This document shows positions 21,131 through 32,359 of a stretch of DNA of 64,000 nt, one piece after another. The translations under genes and the position numbers were made by a program. The DNA comes from Enoplolaimus lenunculus (Eukaryota > Nematoda > Enoplea > Enoplida > Thoracostomopsidae): positions 16,672 through 80,671 of the forward strand of contig JASANG010002542.1 in NCBI GenBank assembly GCA_030248215.1, read 5' to 3'. The notes under the pieces were generated by a model. It ran no database searches. It was not told the origin of the DNA and saw only the letters and a program-made list of their open reading frames with translations. Positions within the stretch are counted from its first letter, which is position 1; the number at the start of each line of letters is the position of its first letter.

Positions 21131-21870
21131 GTACATGGAAATTTTTTATTACGGTTCGGTCGTCCAAAAATTCCAACATTGTGTATGCCTGGTGGCGTCA
21201 GATGGCGTGAATCAAATGGTCGAGCACCACCGTGAAACTGTGAACCTCTATCATCTGCGTAGACAGGATGGGCAAACACAACGCACGGTGTTACTTTTTG
21301 TTCCCCCTTTTGGTAACGCGCCGGCCACAGTCTCATAACACAGATACGAATAATGTGGTTTATGAGTATAAATATACGAAGTATAGTTTTGTGATAGCCC
21401 AGCGCTATAGCGAGTTTTGAGTAAAGCGGTGACACCTGATAGCCCTTGGCTATAAGAGAAATCGCTTATAGGCCAGTGCTATCGCGAGCTTGAGTTTAAA
21501 ATGACATCGTGATAATCCTGCGTGGTCTATAAATGATTTTGAGGCACCGTTGATAAAATTATTGTGAACCGCGCATAAACGTATCCACTCTGGGTATAAG
21601 TGATTTTTTGGTTTTGCGTGTTATTCTTGCCCGTTGACTTTATTGTGTCATACATATCACGAAAATGTTTGTGTTATATATAATTCATTTTTGTACTATA
21701 GTGCAAAATCATTGGAAATTGTTGGAATGAGTCCAAGGATTCGGAAGCGGACTAATTTTTAATTGGAACGTTTGAATTTTCGTGGTAACTAAAACCATTT
21801 AGCTTCAAGAATGCTATTCTGGTCGTTTTGTTAACGAATATAAGATGTTCTTAGTTGGCTAAACCCTGTT

Positions 21871-22135
21871 AAGCCCTATTCACACGTGCAAGTTTTTGCT
21901 ACGAGAACTTGCAGCTGCAACTTGTACTTGAAAGTTTTGTCCAAAATGCTACTCGAAAAACTAAATACTTCATTAAACATCATTGTTAGGAATTTAGTTC
22001 ACATATGTGAACAACCATTCAAGTTCACTGAATTAACTGCAACCGCGTTCTCATTGCTGATGAAAAAATGCAATGTCTGCTTGCAATTTTCAGCTGCAAG
22101 TTCTCGCAGCAAAAACTTGCATTCAAGTTACATGT
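21871..22135. mobile_element. F12 MITE, right end decayed
   Basis: AGCCCTATTCACACGTGCAA to TCGCAGCAAAAACTTGCATT; the middle aligns with 14081-14356 (CATTAAACATCAT, GTTCACATATGTGAACAACC). Confidence 0.75.
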
Positions 22136-22511
22136 TTAAGCTGAGAACAGAAACTTTTTTATCAAATTGGATCGAATTTATATTTGGTTTGGCTTGGCAA
22201 GCGCCTAATCTTTTCATGGTTCCCTGTGACTTGATTGTTATTCGTGTGCAGTTTGGCACATACGTAATAGCAGATAAAATATAAACATTCCTGAAAACTG
22301 CTCTTTGGATGACCACCGGATACCCGGATAAATATTATTCGGATATTCAATTGTGTTATGCCTATTAGTGCTACAGAGATGCCACAAGCGTTTTGTTACA
22401 CTCTGGTATGGTTTTGATGCAGTTTGCAATCACTGATGTTGATTATCAATTACTGATCGTCACCTCTTTGTGAGAAAAGGTTAATTTCAAGCAGAAAATA
22501 GTACTTTGAAC

Positions 22512-22665
22512 CAGTGTTGCTTTTAGGCCCGTAACACTAGATTAAGCGTATTCTTAACCTTATGCCTAAGCGTTGCAAAAGTGTATCCCTAAGCCAAAGA
22601 GTAAGCCTAAGCAAAAAAATGTAGTCTAGAATGTAAGCCTACTGTTATGGATCTAGTGATGTATG
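22512..22665 (-). mobile_element. M2 MITE fragment
   Basis: CCAGTGTTGCTTTTAGGCCC, array remnants and TAGTCTAGAATGTAAGCC; ends before the right end of the family. Confidence 0.6.
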
Positions 22666-22731
22666 GCTGACCAAGATGCGGATCAACAATGTGTTAGCGT
22701 TGTAAGGTGTTTGGTTGCGCAGTATTTTATT

Positions 22732-22916
22732 GGCGTATGTTACTTTAAGGGGCGTAACAGTAGATTAAGCGTATTCCAAAGCCTACGCCTAAGCCTAACC
22801 GTTGCAAAAATGAATTCCTAAGCATAAGCCTAAGTAAAAGAATGTAATCTAGAATCCAAACCTACTATTTTATAGACCCACCAGAAACCTGGACGCCTCT
22901 TAAAGTAACATGGGCC
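22732..22916 (-). mobile_element. M2 MITE
   Basis: GGCGTATGTTACTTTAAGGG to CTCTTAAAGTAACATGGGCC with CACCAGAAACCTGGACGCC. The TATTTTAT/ATTTTATT flanks suggest an 8-bp target. Confidence 0.83.
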
Positions 22917-23058
22917 ATTTTATTTATACATTAATTATTTATTCTCCACATGTCTAAATTCACTCATCTTTTTGTTTCGAGCTATGCGGAGTAAAGCATT
23001 ATCCACTTTATTTTTTTGAGCCAGTTCGATGAAGTTTGGTAGCCAGGCAAGCCTTTTA

Positions 23059-23468
23059 ATGTGGGGTTCACGTTATAACCGGAGCAGCTTGGACATGTTT
23101 TGTCCCTATTGGACTATTGGTTAACATTTTGTCTGCTTATAGACTACATGTTATATTAGAAAGTCGTATTTGTCTGCTATCGTCATGTGTAAGTCGCCTA
23201 GTACTTTACATCTGTGCCTTTGTCTTCCGACTTTTTATTCATTCATAAGCACGCGAAGATTGCACTGTCAAGCTGAATATTGTATGAGATTCGTTATTTA
23301 GAAATATAGATTGAACATGCGAGAGCAGTGGTTTGTAAGTTAAAGTATCATATGACATTCGAGTTATGTATGTTGACCCGATATGACAGCCAGAAGTATA
23401 ACGTTGACGTCGAATCAACATGGGACAAATCGTGGCCCGCCTGCCCCGGTTATAACGTGAATCCCGCG
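23059..23468. mobile_element. inverted-end element (GTTCACGTTATAACCGG)
   Basis: GGGGTTCACGTTATAACCGG at the left, CCCCGGTTATAACGTGAATC at the right, with ACATGTTTTGTCCC/GGGACAAATCGTG inside the arms. Single copy here. Confidence 0.68.
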
Positions 23469-23756
23469 TAAGGGTCGAATGATTTATGGGAGCGTGTGTA
23501 TTTGAAGACACTATTTAGGTTTATACGTTACCTGTTAACGTGTTTGATGATGATGAACAGTTTCGTATGGTGGGTAGTATTTTCATTCGGCAACCGTAAT
23601 TTGCACTATCCGGTTCTGGGAGAAAACTGGTACTATATATATTTTTTACTTTCCTGTTTCGTTTTCGATAGTCTGTAATTCCGGTTGCACCCTGACCCTG
23701 AGGATTGGATTCACGACTAAAACTATAGTTGACCAACATTTTGTAACCGACATCAT

Positions 23757-24042
23757 ATTGTAGCGACCTGAATAAGAGGGGGGACTGATATTTTCTATAA
23801 CACGAGGACCATGGGCAACAGTATTGGATGACGCTATTATCATACTGTAGTGATATATTTAGAAATGTACTTTCAAACTTAAGCATGCTTTTTAATGTTT
23901 CGAGCTCAACTTTATTTGGTACTGGAGTCACATTTATGCACTACAATTAGGGATAATTGACAATTATGGACTCTAATTCGGGTTTAGGGTCTCTATCCGC
24001 TTACGGACTCCTATTAGGGATACAATTTTGGTCACTACAGTA
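23757..24042. mobile_element. F6 MITE with internal deletion, TA flanks
   Basis: TTGTAGCGACCTGAATAAGA to TTTTGGTCACTACAG; TA precedes and follows. Confidence 0.8.
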
Positions 24043-24240
24043 TATATGACAATTTGTCGCCCAATATAATTTTCCATTCTTATATTATTATGCTTGTAGT
24101 AGTTTTGAGTTGAAGATTTGTTTTACAATCAGAAGCTTCTAAATCTATATTACTAGTCCAGACTCAGGAATAGATATCGAATAAGTTGCGTCTGCCAATG
24201 AAATCCACCCTAGAAATAGCCAATATATACCATAAATATA

Positions 24241-26387
24241 CTAGGGTAGTCGACGGTTTTGGTGAAAAATTACAAACAGTGACAACCCACATAAGAGTCT
24301 TAGGCTGCTTCTGATTGAGCTAGCAACTGATATTTCAATCGGTTTGAAGTTTTTCGGCTGTCGAATCGCAGAACTTCTCGCGGCCACTGGTCTCACTGTA
24401 TCGCAATTGACGTGGTGTTTGCAAACTGCAAACATGCGTTGTTGCCATTGTTTGCACAAACAGATTGCACTTTGTGGGTTGCAGTGTATTGCATGAAATC
24501 GCACCGCTTCGTAGAGTAACGATGTTGCTAGGGCACAATTTGAATTTTTTTGGAATTTTTGAAAATTTTCTATAATTTTTGGTTTGACGCTGGGTTTGGA
24601 TGGAAACAACTGAGTATCAAGAAGCATACGGTAACGATCGGCAGTCAATCGTTGGGCTGGAGTGAGCGAAGCCCAGCATGACGTCATCATATGGTGGTCA
24701 GAGTACGAATTTTGACACATATTTGGCGAAGAAAATTTGTCAGATTTGTTAAATTTTATAGAAGTTGCTAAAGTTGTTGCTGTTGTTGTTGTTGTTGTGA
24801 CTGCAGTTGCAATTATTGCACTCGGCAGATCGAGTTCGTAGTTGTAATAGTCGTCTGCTTGCGTCGACTTTGTTGCGGGCATATACTGCTCGTCGTAGAG
24901 GTCTTGATCATTTGAAGGTTGCGCTGCTGAAAATGGTGAGTCAAACCAATGCTTTACACATAAATACACTGCAAAAAATGGTGAGTCAAATTGACTCTCT
25001 CTGAAATAGACTGTTTCTGACTACACAAACTGAGTCAAAATTCGACTTTGCCAATGTCAAATTGAGTCGAATTTGACTCAGGCGGAGTCGAATTTTAACT
25101 CAGTTTGTGTAGTCAGGAAAAGTCTATTTCGGAGAGAGTCAATTTGACTCACCATTTTTTGCAGTGTACAATACCGCTGGAATTAAAGTTAAACTTGCGT
25201 CTGTCGAAGTTATTCTAACATAATTAGAGTACGGAATTGAAACCTTGGAGTGCTTCAACGAAATTCTAATTTCGGTTCAAGTTTTGACAAAGTTTTGTTT
25301 GGATTCTGATCGATGATGCACTGCAAAAAAGGTGAGTCAAATTGACTCTCTCCGATATACGCTTTTCCTGTCTACACAAACTGAGTCACATACGACTCAT
25401 TGTGACTCTGGCGGAGTCGAATTTTGACTCAGCTTGTGTAATCAGGAAAAGCCTATTTTGGAGAGAGTCAATTTGACTCACCATTTTTTGCAGTTTGGTT
25501 GTGATTCCGAAATTCTAATGTTTTCTGTTACGAGTCGTGTTCCACCAACATTATTTTGACTTTAAAATTTGATGTATCCAAATCATTTGATAGAATCTTA
25601 CAATATTTGAAAATAGATTTTTAAACTGTCGAACTCCTGTAATTTTATAGATACGAATCTCAAAAATTACCGCAGGAGTAAAGCCAAATTAAGTTCAAAA
25701 AATCGCTAACCATCTAACGTCACCGTTGCTCATTCAGGACCCACGAAGGCTGTCTGAAGATCTGAGCCTGCCGTGGATCCTTTTGGCTACGGACCAGTAC
25801 TGGCCGGCTGTAAAATGTTCAGCTGGCCACAGTATTTAGCGGCCGAGCCTTTGATTTGACTCACCATTTTGTGCAATGATCACAGACTGACTTGATGGTA
25901 AAACAGGAACAATTTTTGTCAGCGAATAATTTTCAAATTTGCTAATATTTTTGTGACAATTGAGACGTAAATGTTCACGCATTAGACGAAATATTGCCGC
26001 TGGGACGTGTTGACCGTTTGAAATATCGCGAAATACTCGAGATGCAACGTTCAGCAATTGTTGTTCAGTGCAACTGCGAATCTCTGCGGGGTTACTGTGA
26101 CTGGAGTAATACGTGCGCGTGGATTTTGGTACTTGAGTTCCTTGATAATCATCAGAGAAGCACGATTCGTAATAATCCCGATGATCGCATGATGATCCCC
26201 ACGAAGGATTTTGACGATTTAGAGTAAAAACAAAATGGAAACAGGTGTATACTTCACGGTATGGGCAACTAGGGTACGCTGAAGCGGATGGGTGCCTGGC
26301 TGTCAATAGGAAAATTAAGGACAACGTCCAAACGGTTGATAGATGATAGAATTCTGGTGGCCGCGTGAAAATGTTGGCAAATTTCAT
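24241..26387 (-). CDS. secreted Cys-rich protein of unknown family, two exons, intron with MITE-like borders
   Basis: Exon 1 is 26387-25865 and exon 2 is 24926-24241; together they give 402 residues. I do not recognise the family. The N terminus has a hydrophobic stretch (about residues 17-30) ending near ASA-Y, a plausible signal peptide. About six Cys lie in exon 1 and eight more in exon 2, plus one in a final hydrophobic segment. Exon 2 has a mucin-like Thr run and ends in a short hydrophobic segment and a basic tail, so a type I membrane form is possible. NYS, NKS and NIS are potential N-glycosylation sites. Exon 1 ends in phase 1 at AATG|GTGAGT and exon 2 starts after TTTTCAG; the spliced frame is open throughout, whereas unspliced reading stops within nine codons. 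The acceptor is a NAGNAG (CAGCAG), so one Ala may be optional. Both intron borders resemble ends of the F5 MITE. The exon model is supported by frame and splice sites; function is unknown. Confidence 0.72.
24967..25166. mobile_element. F5 MITE in the secreted-protein intron, TA flanks
   Basis: CACTGCAAAAAATGGTGAGT to CTCACCATTTTTTGCAGTG, with TA on both sides; about 60-bp inverted arms. Confidence 0.9.
25319..25494. mobile_element. F5 MITE in the secreted-protein intron
   Basis: CACTGCAAAAAAGGTGAGTC to GACTCACCATTTTTTGCAGT; one A lost next to the donor-like GGTGAGT. Confidence 0.87.
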
Positions 26388-26555
26388 TTGGTGGGGGAAT
26401 GCGAAGTTGCCCGAAAAAGGGGTTTAACAGATGAACTATTGGTTATTTTGGATTCGCTTAATTTAATCAAAATTGTCTTAAGATAATAAATATTTACTGG
26501 TCTAAAATAGAATGAAAGTTTGATTGGAAAGGGACACAACACTAACAACTAGTTA

Positions 26556-26987
26556 CTGTAGTAACTCGAATAAGAGGGGGACTGATATTTATATGGCCTA
26601 TCCAGAGGGTTCCCCTCCTGTTGTTCGGTTACGAACTGTTATTTGTTTTTAACCCGCCCTCCGTCATCTTTAGTTATATACTGATATATCGAGTAATGCA
26701 ACTATCCGTTGAATTAAATGTTTTTAGTCTTGTGTCAATAGTTTGGGCGATAATGCAAGGTTATGCTTAAGAATGTACTTTCAAAACTTAAGTACGCTTT
26801 AAAGTTTCAAACTTAACTTTATTTGGTCCTGGAGTCATTTTGCGCTGCAATTAGGGATAATTGACATTTATGGACTCGAATTAGGGTTTAGGGACTTGGC
26901 TCTTATTAGGGATACGGACTTTTATTGTTTAAGATTCAATACAGGGACCCAAATCTTATTACTCTCCTCTTATTCGGGTCACTACAG
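26556..26987. mobile_element. F6 MITE, full length, TA target duplication
   Basis: CTGTAGTAACTCGAATAAGA to CTTATTCGGGTCACTACAG, 432 bp, TA on both sides. This is the reference full-length copy here; the interior has no long reading frame. Confidence 0.88.
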
Positions 26988-27107
26988 TACGTTTTTTTGA
27001 AAATATTTATGTCAAAGTTGTTTTGCGAGATTAATAACATGTTTAAGATCTTTAAGCATAATAAGACTATATGGCAATTATTAACATATAAATTAGAATC
27101 TGCTATT

Positions 27108-27290
27108 CAGGCCCGTAGCCAGCTCACCTAGCCAGGGGGGGTGGAGAAAAAATAAATCTTTTGGATGAGCATTCAAGGGTTTTCAATGAGTTACAACCAA
27201 ACTTGAAAATTTTGTAGAGGGGCCAAATTTTTTTCGGGGAGCCAAGCCCCGCCCCTATCCCTTCATGGCTGCGGGCCCGCTGCTATTTAG
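27108..27290. mobile_element. F9 MITE
   Basis: CAGGCCCGTAGCCAGCTCAC to CATGGCTGCGGGCCCGCTG. End fragments of the same family are at 1-58 and 43133-43232. Confidence 0.76.
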
Positions 27291-27317
27291 CAATTATAAC
27301 GCACATATACGCAGCAA

Positions 27318-27744
27318 GGTTCCAGCAAGGACTAACTTTTGCCGGAACCGGAACAGGATCACGAATTTAATATCTTTGTAGGAACCGGAACCGGATCGAG
27401 AACTGGGAATTTGGAATAATTTTCGTTCTCGAGAATTACAGTTGGACTTTTTAGAAAAGTTACCAAAAACTGGCTTGAGCGAATTTTCAGCTATTTCATC
27501 ACTAATTTTTGTAAAAACACATCAGCAACAGTTTCCTAACAAAATTGAAAACTAATTGCAAAAACATGCGTTTCGAAATAAAATTTTTTAAAAAACAAAG
27601 TTTCCAATATTCAATGATTATAAATAATTTGCCACAAAACCGTTTACGGTGCCTGCATCTTTGAATGCAGGAACGCGAACAGGAACGGGAATTGAATTTT
27701 TTCACGAATTCCAGCCGGGACAGGAATTCCGGTTGAACCCTGAT
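27318..27744. mobile_element. F11 hAT-like MITE, left end decayed
   Basis: GCCGGAACCGGAACAGGATC clusters and right end AATTCCGGTTGAACCCTG. Confidence 0.75.
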
Positions 27745-27913
27745 ACGGAACAACAAATCTTTCGCAAGATCTTGAAAATTTTATCGGATCCGACGAGTGT
27801 CAAGTTCTCATAGTCAACGAGTGTGGAAAAGTACCTTCTACCCGAGTATCCAGAGTCAAATCACAGGTTGGAATTGGATATCATATGAAACTGAAAATAT
27901 ACATGCGCTAGAC

Positions 27914-28095
27914 TTAAGGTGGCGCTATACCTTTGATGACGTCCTGACGCCGTCTGTCACCTGCCGGCACCGTGCTGTATTGTTCGTGAATTACTCACGT
28001 ACGATACCGTATAGTGACAAACGGTAACGCACCTCACCGGACGGCACCAGGCGGTGACGGACATCGCCCGACAACAATTATAGTGCCACCCTTAG
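27914..28095. mobile_element. F10 MITE, complete
   Basis: AAGGTGGCGCTATACCTTTG to ACAACAATTATAGTGCCACCCTT; inner arms are GACGG/CCGTC rich. A strongly decayed second copy follows at 28098-28228. Confidence 0.8.
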
Positions 28096-28369
28096 AATTA
28101 GCGTGACACTATATTTGCCAGGCTATGCCGTTTAGCACCGCGCGTGAATTGATGCTAAACAAAATTTTTTGGTTTGCGGCGACAGATGTTGTCGTAAGAC
28201 AGGTATATAGCACCACCTTTACACCACTGCCAAATTTAACTCAGTAATTGCTAATAAATATTGCTAATCATAGTCTACTGTAACAAGTACCTATACAGGT
28301 TTGCTTGCAAATTTTGTTCAAACGTGAAATATTTACCATTCCAAATGGCCTGTCTAAGGCTACCACCTA

Positions 28370-28690
28370 TTATTCGGTTACGGACTGTTATGTATTTTTA
28401 ACCCGCACTACGCCGCCCTTCGTTACTGACATATATCCAGTGGTGCAACTAAATTTTTATTGGTCTTGAATCAAAAATTTGAGCGATAATGCAAGGTTAT
28501 ACTTAGGAATGTACTTTCAAGACTTATAAGTATACTTTAAAGTTTCGAACTCAACTTTATTGAGGTCTGGAGTCATTTATCTGCTATAATTAGGAATAAT
28601 TGACATTTATGGTCTCTAATTAGGGTTTAGAGACTTTATCCGCTTACGGACTCTTTTTAGGGATACGGACTCCTATTGATTGCGACACAA
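28370..28690. mobile_element. F6 MITE fragment ending in a TA-rich microsatellite
   Basis: TTATTCGGTTACGGACTGTT through GGGATACGGACTCCTATTG; then ATATATAT repeats to 28740. Confidence 0.7.
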
Positions 28691-29123
28691 ATATATATAT
28701 GTATATATATAATATATAATATATATGTATATATATATATTGACCATTGTATTAAAACAACACAAAATACAAAACCTGACCATCATAGTTGTACACCACA
28801 CCACCCGGTAACAAAAAGTGTTTTCTGTAAAATTTAACCACTATTTATCATTGCGGCTTTACTGGCCCTTAAAATCAAGATAAACACAAAATCAGAAAAA
28901 TTTTAAATTTCAAACAGGTTCCAGTCACTGAATTAGCAAAATTAATTGGTTGCTGTTTTTGTGCAATATTTAAAATGCGCACAAGAGGGCGTAGCCTCCT
29001 TGAAAAGGGTTATCTTACTTGGTATATTTTTCGGTGTTGCTATTATAATCGAGTGCACTGAGTTTTAGACCGAATGTTGTTTTTGAAATTTGAAAGCATT
29101 TACTGAGGTTGGTTTATTGTAAA

Positions 29124-29263
29124 CTGCAAAAAATGGTGAGTCAAATTGACTCTCTCCGAAATAGGCTTTTCTGGACTACACAAACTGAGTCAAAATTTGA
29201 CTCCGCCTGAGTTAATTTCGACTTATTTTGACTCTGGCGGAGTCGAATTTTGACTCAGTTTGA
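29124..29263. mobile_element. F5 MITE, right end lost at an M1 fragment
   Basis: ACTGCAAAAAATGGTGAGTC through GGCGGAGTCGAATTTTGACT; then M1-type CTAATTTTTTTGCTTGGC. Confidence 0.78.
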
Positions 29264-29427
29264 CTAATTTTTTTGCTTGGCTTTGGCTTAGGCACAGGTA
29301 CATCCAGGTGTTGTAGTTTCTCCAACAAAACGGGTAAACTAATGAAAACATGACCCGAGTGGAACTCGGTTCGTTGCCGAACCTCATTAATTTTCATGCC
29401 GAATCCTATTCATATTTAAGGATTCAC

Positions 29428-29646
29428 TTATTTCTCAAAGCCTCCGGCAGGTCCATCCTCGGATGGCACATCCCGTAAATTACAAAATGAACGTTTGTGT
29501 CCGGATTCTATGATGCCTATCGGTGCAATACGGTTTTCGTGCCTTCTATCCTTATCGATGTTTTGGTTTACATTTTTGTCATGCGACCCCCATGCGAGTA
29601 TGGCACCCAAATTGTACTCTTCTTCAACTTGATGGGTACGTAGCAT
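29428..29646 (-). CDS. small unrecognised reading frame (72 residues)
   Basis: An ATG preceded at once by an in-frame TGA opens MLRTHQVEEEYNLGAILAWG, then SHDKNVNQNIDKDRRHENRI, ending GGFEK and TAA. Codon content is non-repetitive and this is one of few stretches here free of MITE sequence. It may be a small gene, an exon fragment or chance. It shares GSHDKN..QN with the possible exon at 7072-7268. Confidence 0.3.
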   Translation of the reverse strand: MLRTHQVEEEYNLGAILAWGSHDKNVNQNIDKDRRHENRIAPIGIIESGHKRSFCNLRDVPSEDGPAGGFEK

Positions 29647-29831
29647 AGTTCACAAACGGACGCAAAACTTTTCTACACGGATCAAACTAAACCCTTAGGG
29701 TAAAATCTTGTTCATGACCCTATTGACAGAGGGGTGCTGGGTAACGGTCCCCACACAGCAAGCATCCGGATGTATTGACACCCATCGTTAAGCATATTTC
29801 TATGCCTGAACCTAATCGTAAAGTGAGCTTC

Positions 29832-30076
29832 GGCCCGTGTAAAGATCAGGGGCGGAGAGTTTTTCTGTGGGACTAAAATAGAGTAAACTTAAACTTTAGA
29901 CTATTTTTTGCTTGGCTTAGGCTTAGGCTTACGCTTAGGCTTAGGACCATGCTCATTCTTACGCTTGCGCTTAGGCTTAGGCTTAGGCTTAGGCTTCGAC
30001 TTCGACTTAGGCTTAGGCTTAGGCTTAGGAATATGCTTGCTTATAATACTATTCCGCCCCTGTTCTTTACATTTGC
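29832..30076 (+). mobile_element. M1 MITE
   Basis: GGCCCGTGTAAAGATCAGGG to CCCCTGTTCTTTACATTTGC with a TTAGGC array. The array makes both strands appear open as Leu/Arg/Gly-rich frames; not genes. Confidence 0.82.
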
Positions 30077-30267
30077 TCTTATACCTAAGCCGCCTAATCA
30101 AAATAATTTCTGTCTTCTGGTTAAAACTTAAGCTTTAGCATAAAGTCTCACTGATACAATGAAAAATATTAATCAAAAATTCAAATTAGTGTCATACAAT
30201 TTTATTTACTAAAAACTGTTTAACGTACAAGTTATACGCTGTACTAATGGATCGTCCAACGTCCCAT

Positions 30268-30475
30268 TACATAGGACAGGACCGGAACAGTAGTGTAAGC
30301 ATATTGCTAAGCGTAAGCCTAAGCCTAAGCCTAAGCGTGAGGATTGAGTCTATACCTAAGTTTAAGCCTAAGCCTAAAGCGTAAGGATGATCCTATACCT
30401 AAGCCTAAGTCTAAGCCGAAGCGTAAGGATGAGCCTATATTTAAAACTAAGCCTAAGCATAAGGGCACGGACGCG
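30268..30475 (-). mobile_element. M3-like fragment with CCTAAG array
   Basis: Starts ATAGGACAGGACCGGAACAG, continues with an array like 2281-2581, and lacks the other end. Confidence 0.55.
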
Positions 30476-30598
30476 ACAGTACATTCAGTTCCGTGTGGCA
30501 GACTGATGCAGGCGGAGTTTATTGACATCTGAACAAAGGTTTGGCAAAATGTGTTTAGTTTACAGTATAAAATTTATTCAAAATATCATCGTTGTTGA

Positions 30599-31004
30599 GG
30601 TCCATGTAAAGATCAGTGGCGGAACGTTTTTCTGTGGGACTACAATAGAGTTAGCGTAAGCTTTAGACTTTTTTGGCTTGGCTTAGGCTTAGATTTAGAT
30701 TCAGGCTTAGGAATATGATCATTCTTACGCTACGCCTTTAGATTCGGCTTAGGCTTACACTGCAAAAAATGGTGAGTCAAATTGACTCTCTCGGAAATAG
30801 GCTTTTCCTGACAACACAAACTGAGTCAAAACTCGACACCGCAGAGTCATATTCGACTCAATTTGACTCTGATGGAATCAAATTTGACTCAGTTTGTGTA
30901 GTCAGGAAAAGCCTATTTCGGAGAGAGTCAATCTGACTCACCATTTTTTGCAGTGTATGAATATGGTTATAAATACTCTTCCATCCCTGTTCTTTGCATT
31001 GGCC
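30599..31004 (+). mobile_element. M1 MITE split by an F5 insertion
   Basis: Left part 30599-30757 with GTCCATGTAAAGATCAGTGG; right part 30956-31004 ends TGTTCTTTGCATTGGCC. F5 at 30758-30955 sits between, flanked by TA on both sides, so that F5 copy is the younger insertion. Confidence 0.82.
30758..30955. mobile_element. F5 MITE nested in M1, TA target duplication
   Basis: CACTGCAAAAAATGGTGAGT to CTCACCATTTTTTGCAGTG, TA at 30756-30757 and 30956-30957. Confidence 0.92.
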
Positions 31005-31395
31005 GTTGTTGGTTTTACAGGAACACGAACAATTTTATAAACCACCGGATGATAAAGAAACTAATTTTTTGCTCTTAGAATTTTAATTTGAAAACATTTA
31101 AAGAAAAAAGTTGTATTTAACCTAATAAATCTACAGCATGCTATGATTACGTTATGTAAATTAATTTAAGTAAATCCTGTAATCGAAATATTGGCTTCTG
31201 ATTAATAAAACTAAAACAGAAATACAAAATGTAAATTTTGAAAACTTAAAATTCAAATTCGGGTACGACTCCAATTCGATGAAAATTTAATTTCGTAAAA
31301 ATCCAAAATTTGCCAATTTCTGTTAAATGCAAAGTTCAAATATAAAGAATATGGTAAGCTGAAAAATATTTTTCAATTTTAACGCTGCACTTTCA

Positions 31396-31620
31396 GGTCC
31401 ATATTCTCAAATGTGTATAGCAATGATATAATCAGTTCTACTAGGTTTTCAAACTCACTAACTATTGTAGTTGTTGAGCTCAAAAGTGATACAGGAGTGA
31501 AGCAAACCATTTGTGAAAAATGTGCTGAATTTTGAACCTCAGCATTCACTGGTTCGTCTCTTACAAGACCTATTACCAAACTGGTGATAGCTGCTATACA
31601 TATTTGAGAATAAAGGGTTA
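31396..31620. mobile_element. F7 element, intact
   Basis: GGTCCATATTCTCAAATGTG to GCTATACATATTTGAGAATA, inverted ends of about 25 bp. Defines the family. Confidence 0.75.
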
Positions 31621-31783
31621 AGAAAAAAAGCAAAAATGTATTAAATATAACACATTAATTATGTAGCATATACGAAGAATATACAACGACGTCACGTAAC
31701 AACGGCGAAACCAGGATTATTAGGTCGCCGAAAAGGCATTTTACATTTTGCAAATTTTACAGTCTTCAATGCGTGGGCTTATG

Positions 31784-32037
31784 CACTGTAAATATCAGTG
31801 AGTTGATTTTAACTCAGAATAAGTTTAATAACTCAGTCTGTAATTATGACTATCATAACTCAGAATTTTGAGTTGATTCAATTCATTCTCCGTTAATTAA
31901 ATCAAGTCACCCAGAGTCAACTCAACTCCGAGTGAGAATCAACTCAACTCAGAGTGACTTAATGTTCACTGATATTAGTTCAGAAATAACCAACTCGCTA
32001 GCTGAGTTGATTACTCCACTCATTGAAATTTACAGTG
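31784..32037. mobile_element. F4 palindromic MITE
   Basis: CACTGTAAATATCAGTGAGT to TTGAAATTTACAGTG, about 254 bp. Confidence 0.87.
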
Positions 32038-32246
32038 TGTAAAGATCAGAGGCGAAACGTTTTTCTGCGGGACTGCAATTGACTAAACTTTATATAGTTC
32101 TAGACTATTTCTGCTTAGGCATAGGCTTAGGTGTAAGTTCATTCTTACGCCTAGGCTTATGCTATGATGAAAGCTCTTTGTTACGCGTAAGCGCAGGCAT
32201 AGGAATATGCTTCGACTACTGTTACGGTCCTATTTTGTTCATTGGT
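32037..32246 (+). mobile_element. decayed M1 MITE adjoining an F4 copy
   Basis: GTGTAAAGATCAGAGGCG to ATTTTGTTCATTGG with GTTTTTCTGCGGGACTGC inside. It abuts the right end of the F4 at 31784. Confidence 0.65.
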
Positions 32247-32359
32247 TCACTGCGCGAATAGCTAATATTTTCAATGTTGTTTAATTTTAATATTGTAAAT
32301 TGTGCAAAGGATTTCCTACTACTATTTTTATCTGTTTAAAGTGTATTGCAAAATTCCCA

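Larger units (their letters stand above)
24927..25864 (-). other. intron bounded by F5 MITE-like ends (introner candidate)
   Basis: Read on the - strand, the exon 1/intron border ATTGCACAAAATG|GTGAGTC matches the F5 end ACTGCAAAAAATG|GTGAGTC at all but two positions, and the match continues to CAAAT. The other border, TTTGACTCACCATTTTCAG, matches the inner part of the opposite F5 end except for two missing bases before CAG. The 938-bp intron also contains two further F5 copies (24967-25166 and 25319-25494). The simplest reading is that an F5 element inserted in an exon, supplied both splice sites, and later accumulated more copies inside. Confidence 0.65.

Noticed and set aside
29900-30070. 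Interstitial telomere or chromosome-end fusion, suggested by TTAGGC runs
   Set aside because: The runs always lie inside elements with inverted GGCC ends and target duplications, so they move with the MITE rather than mark old chromosome ends.
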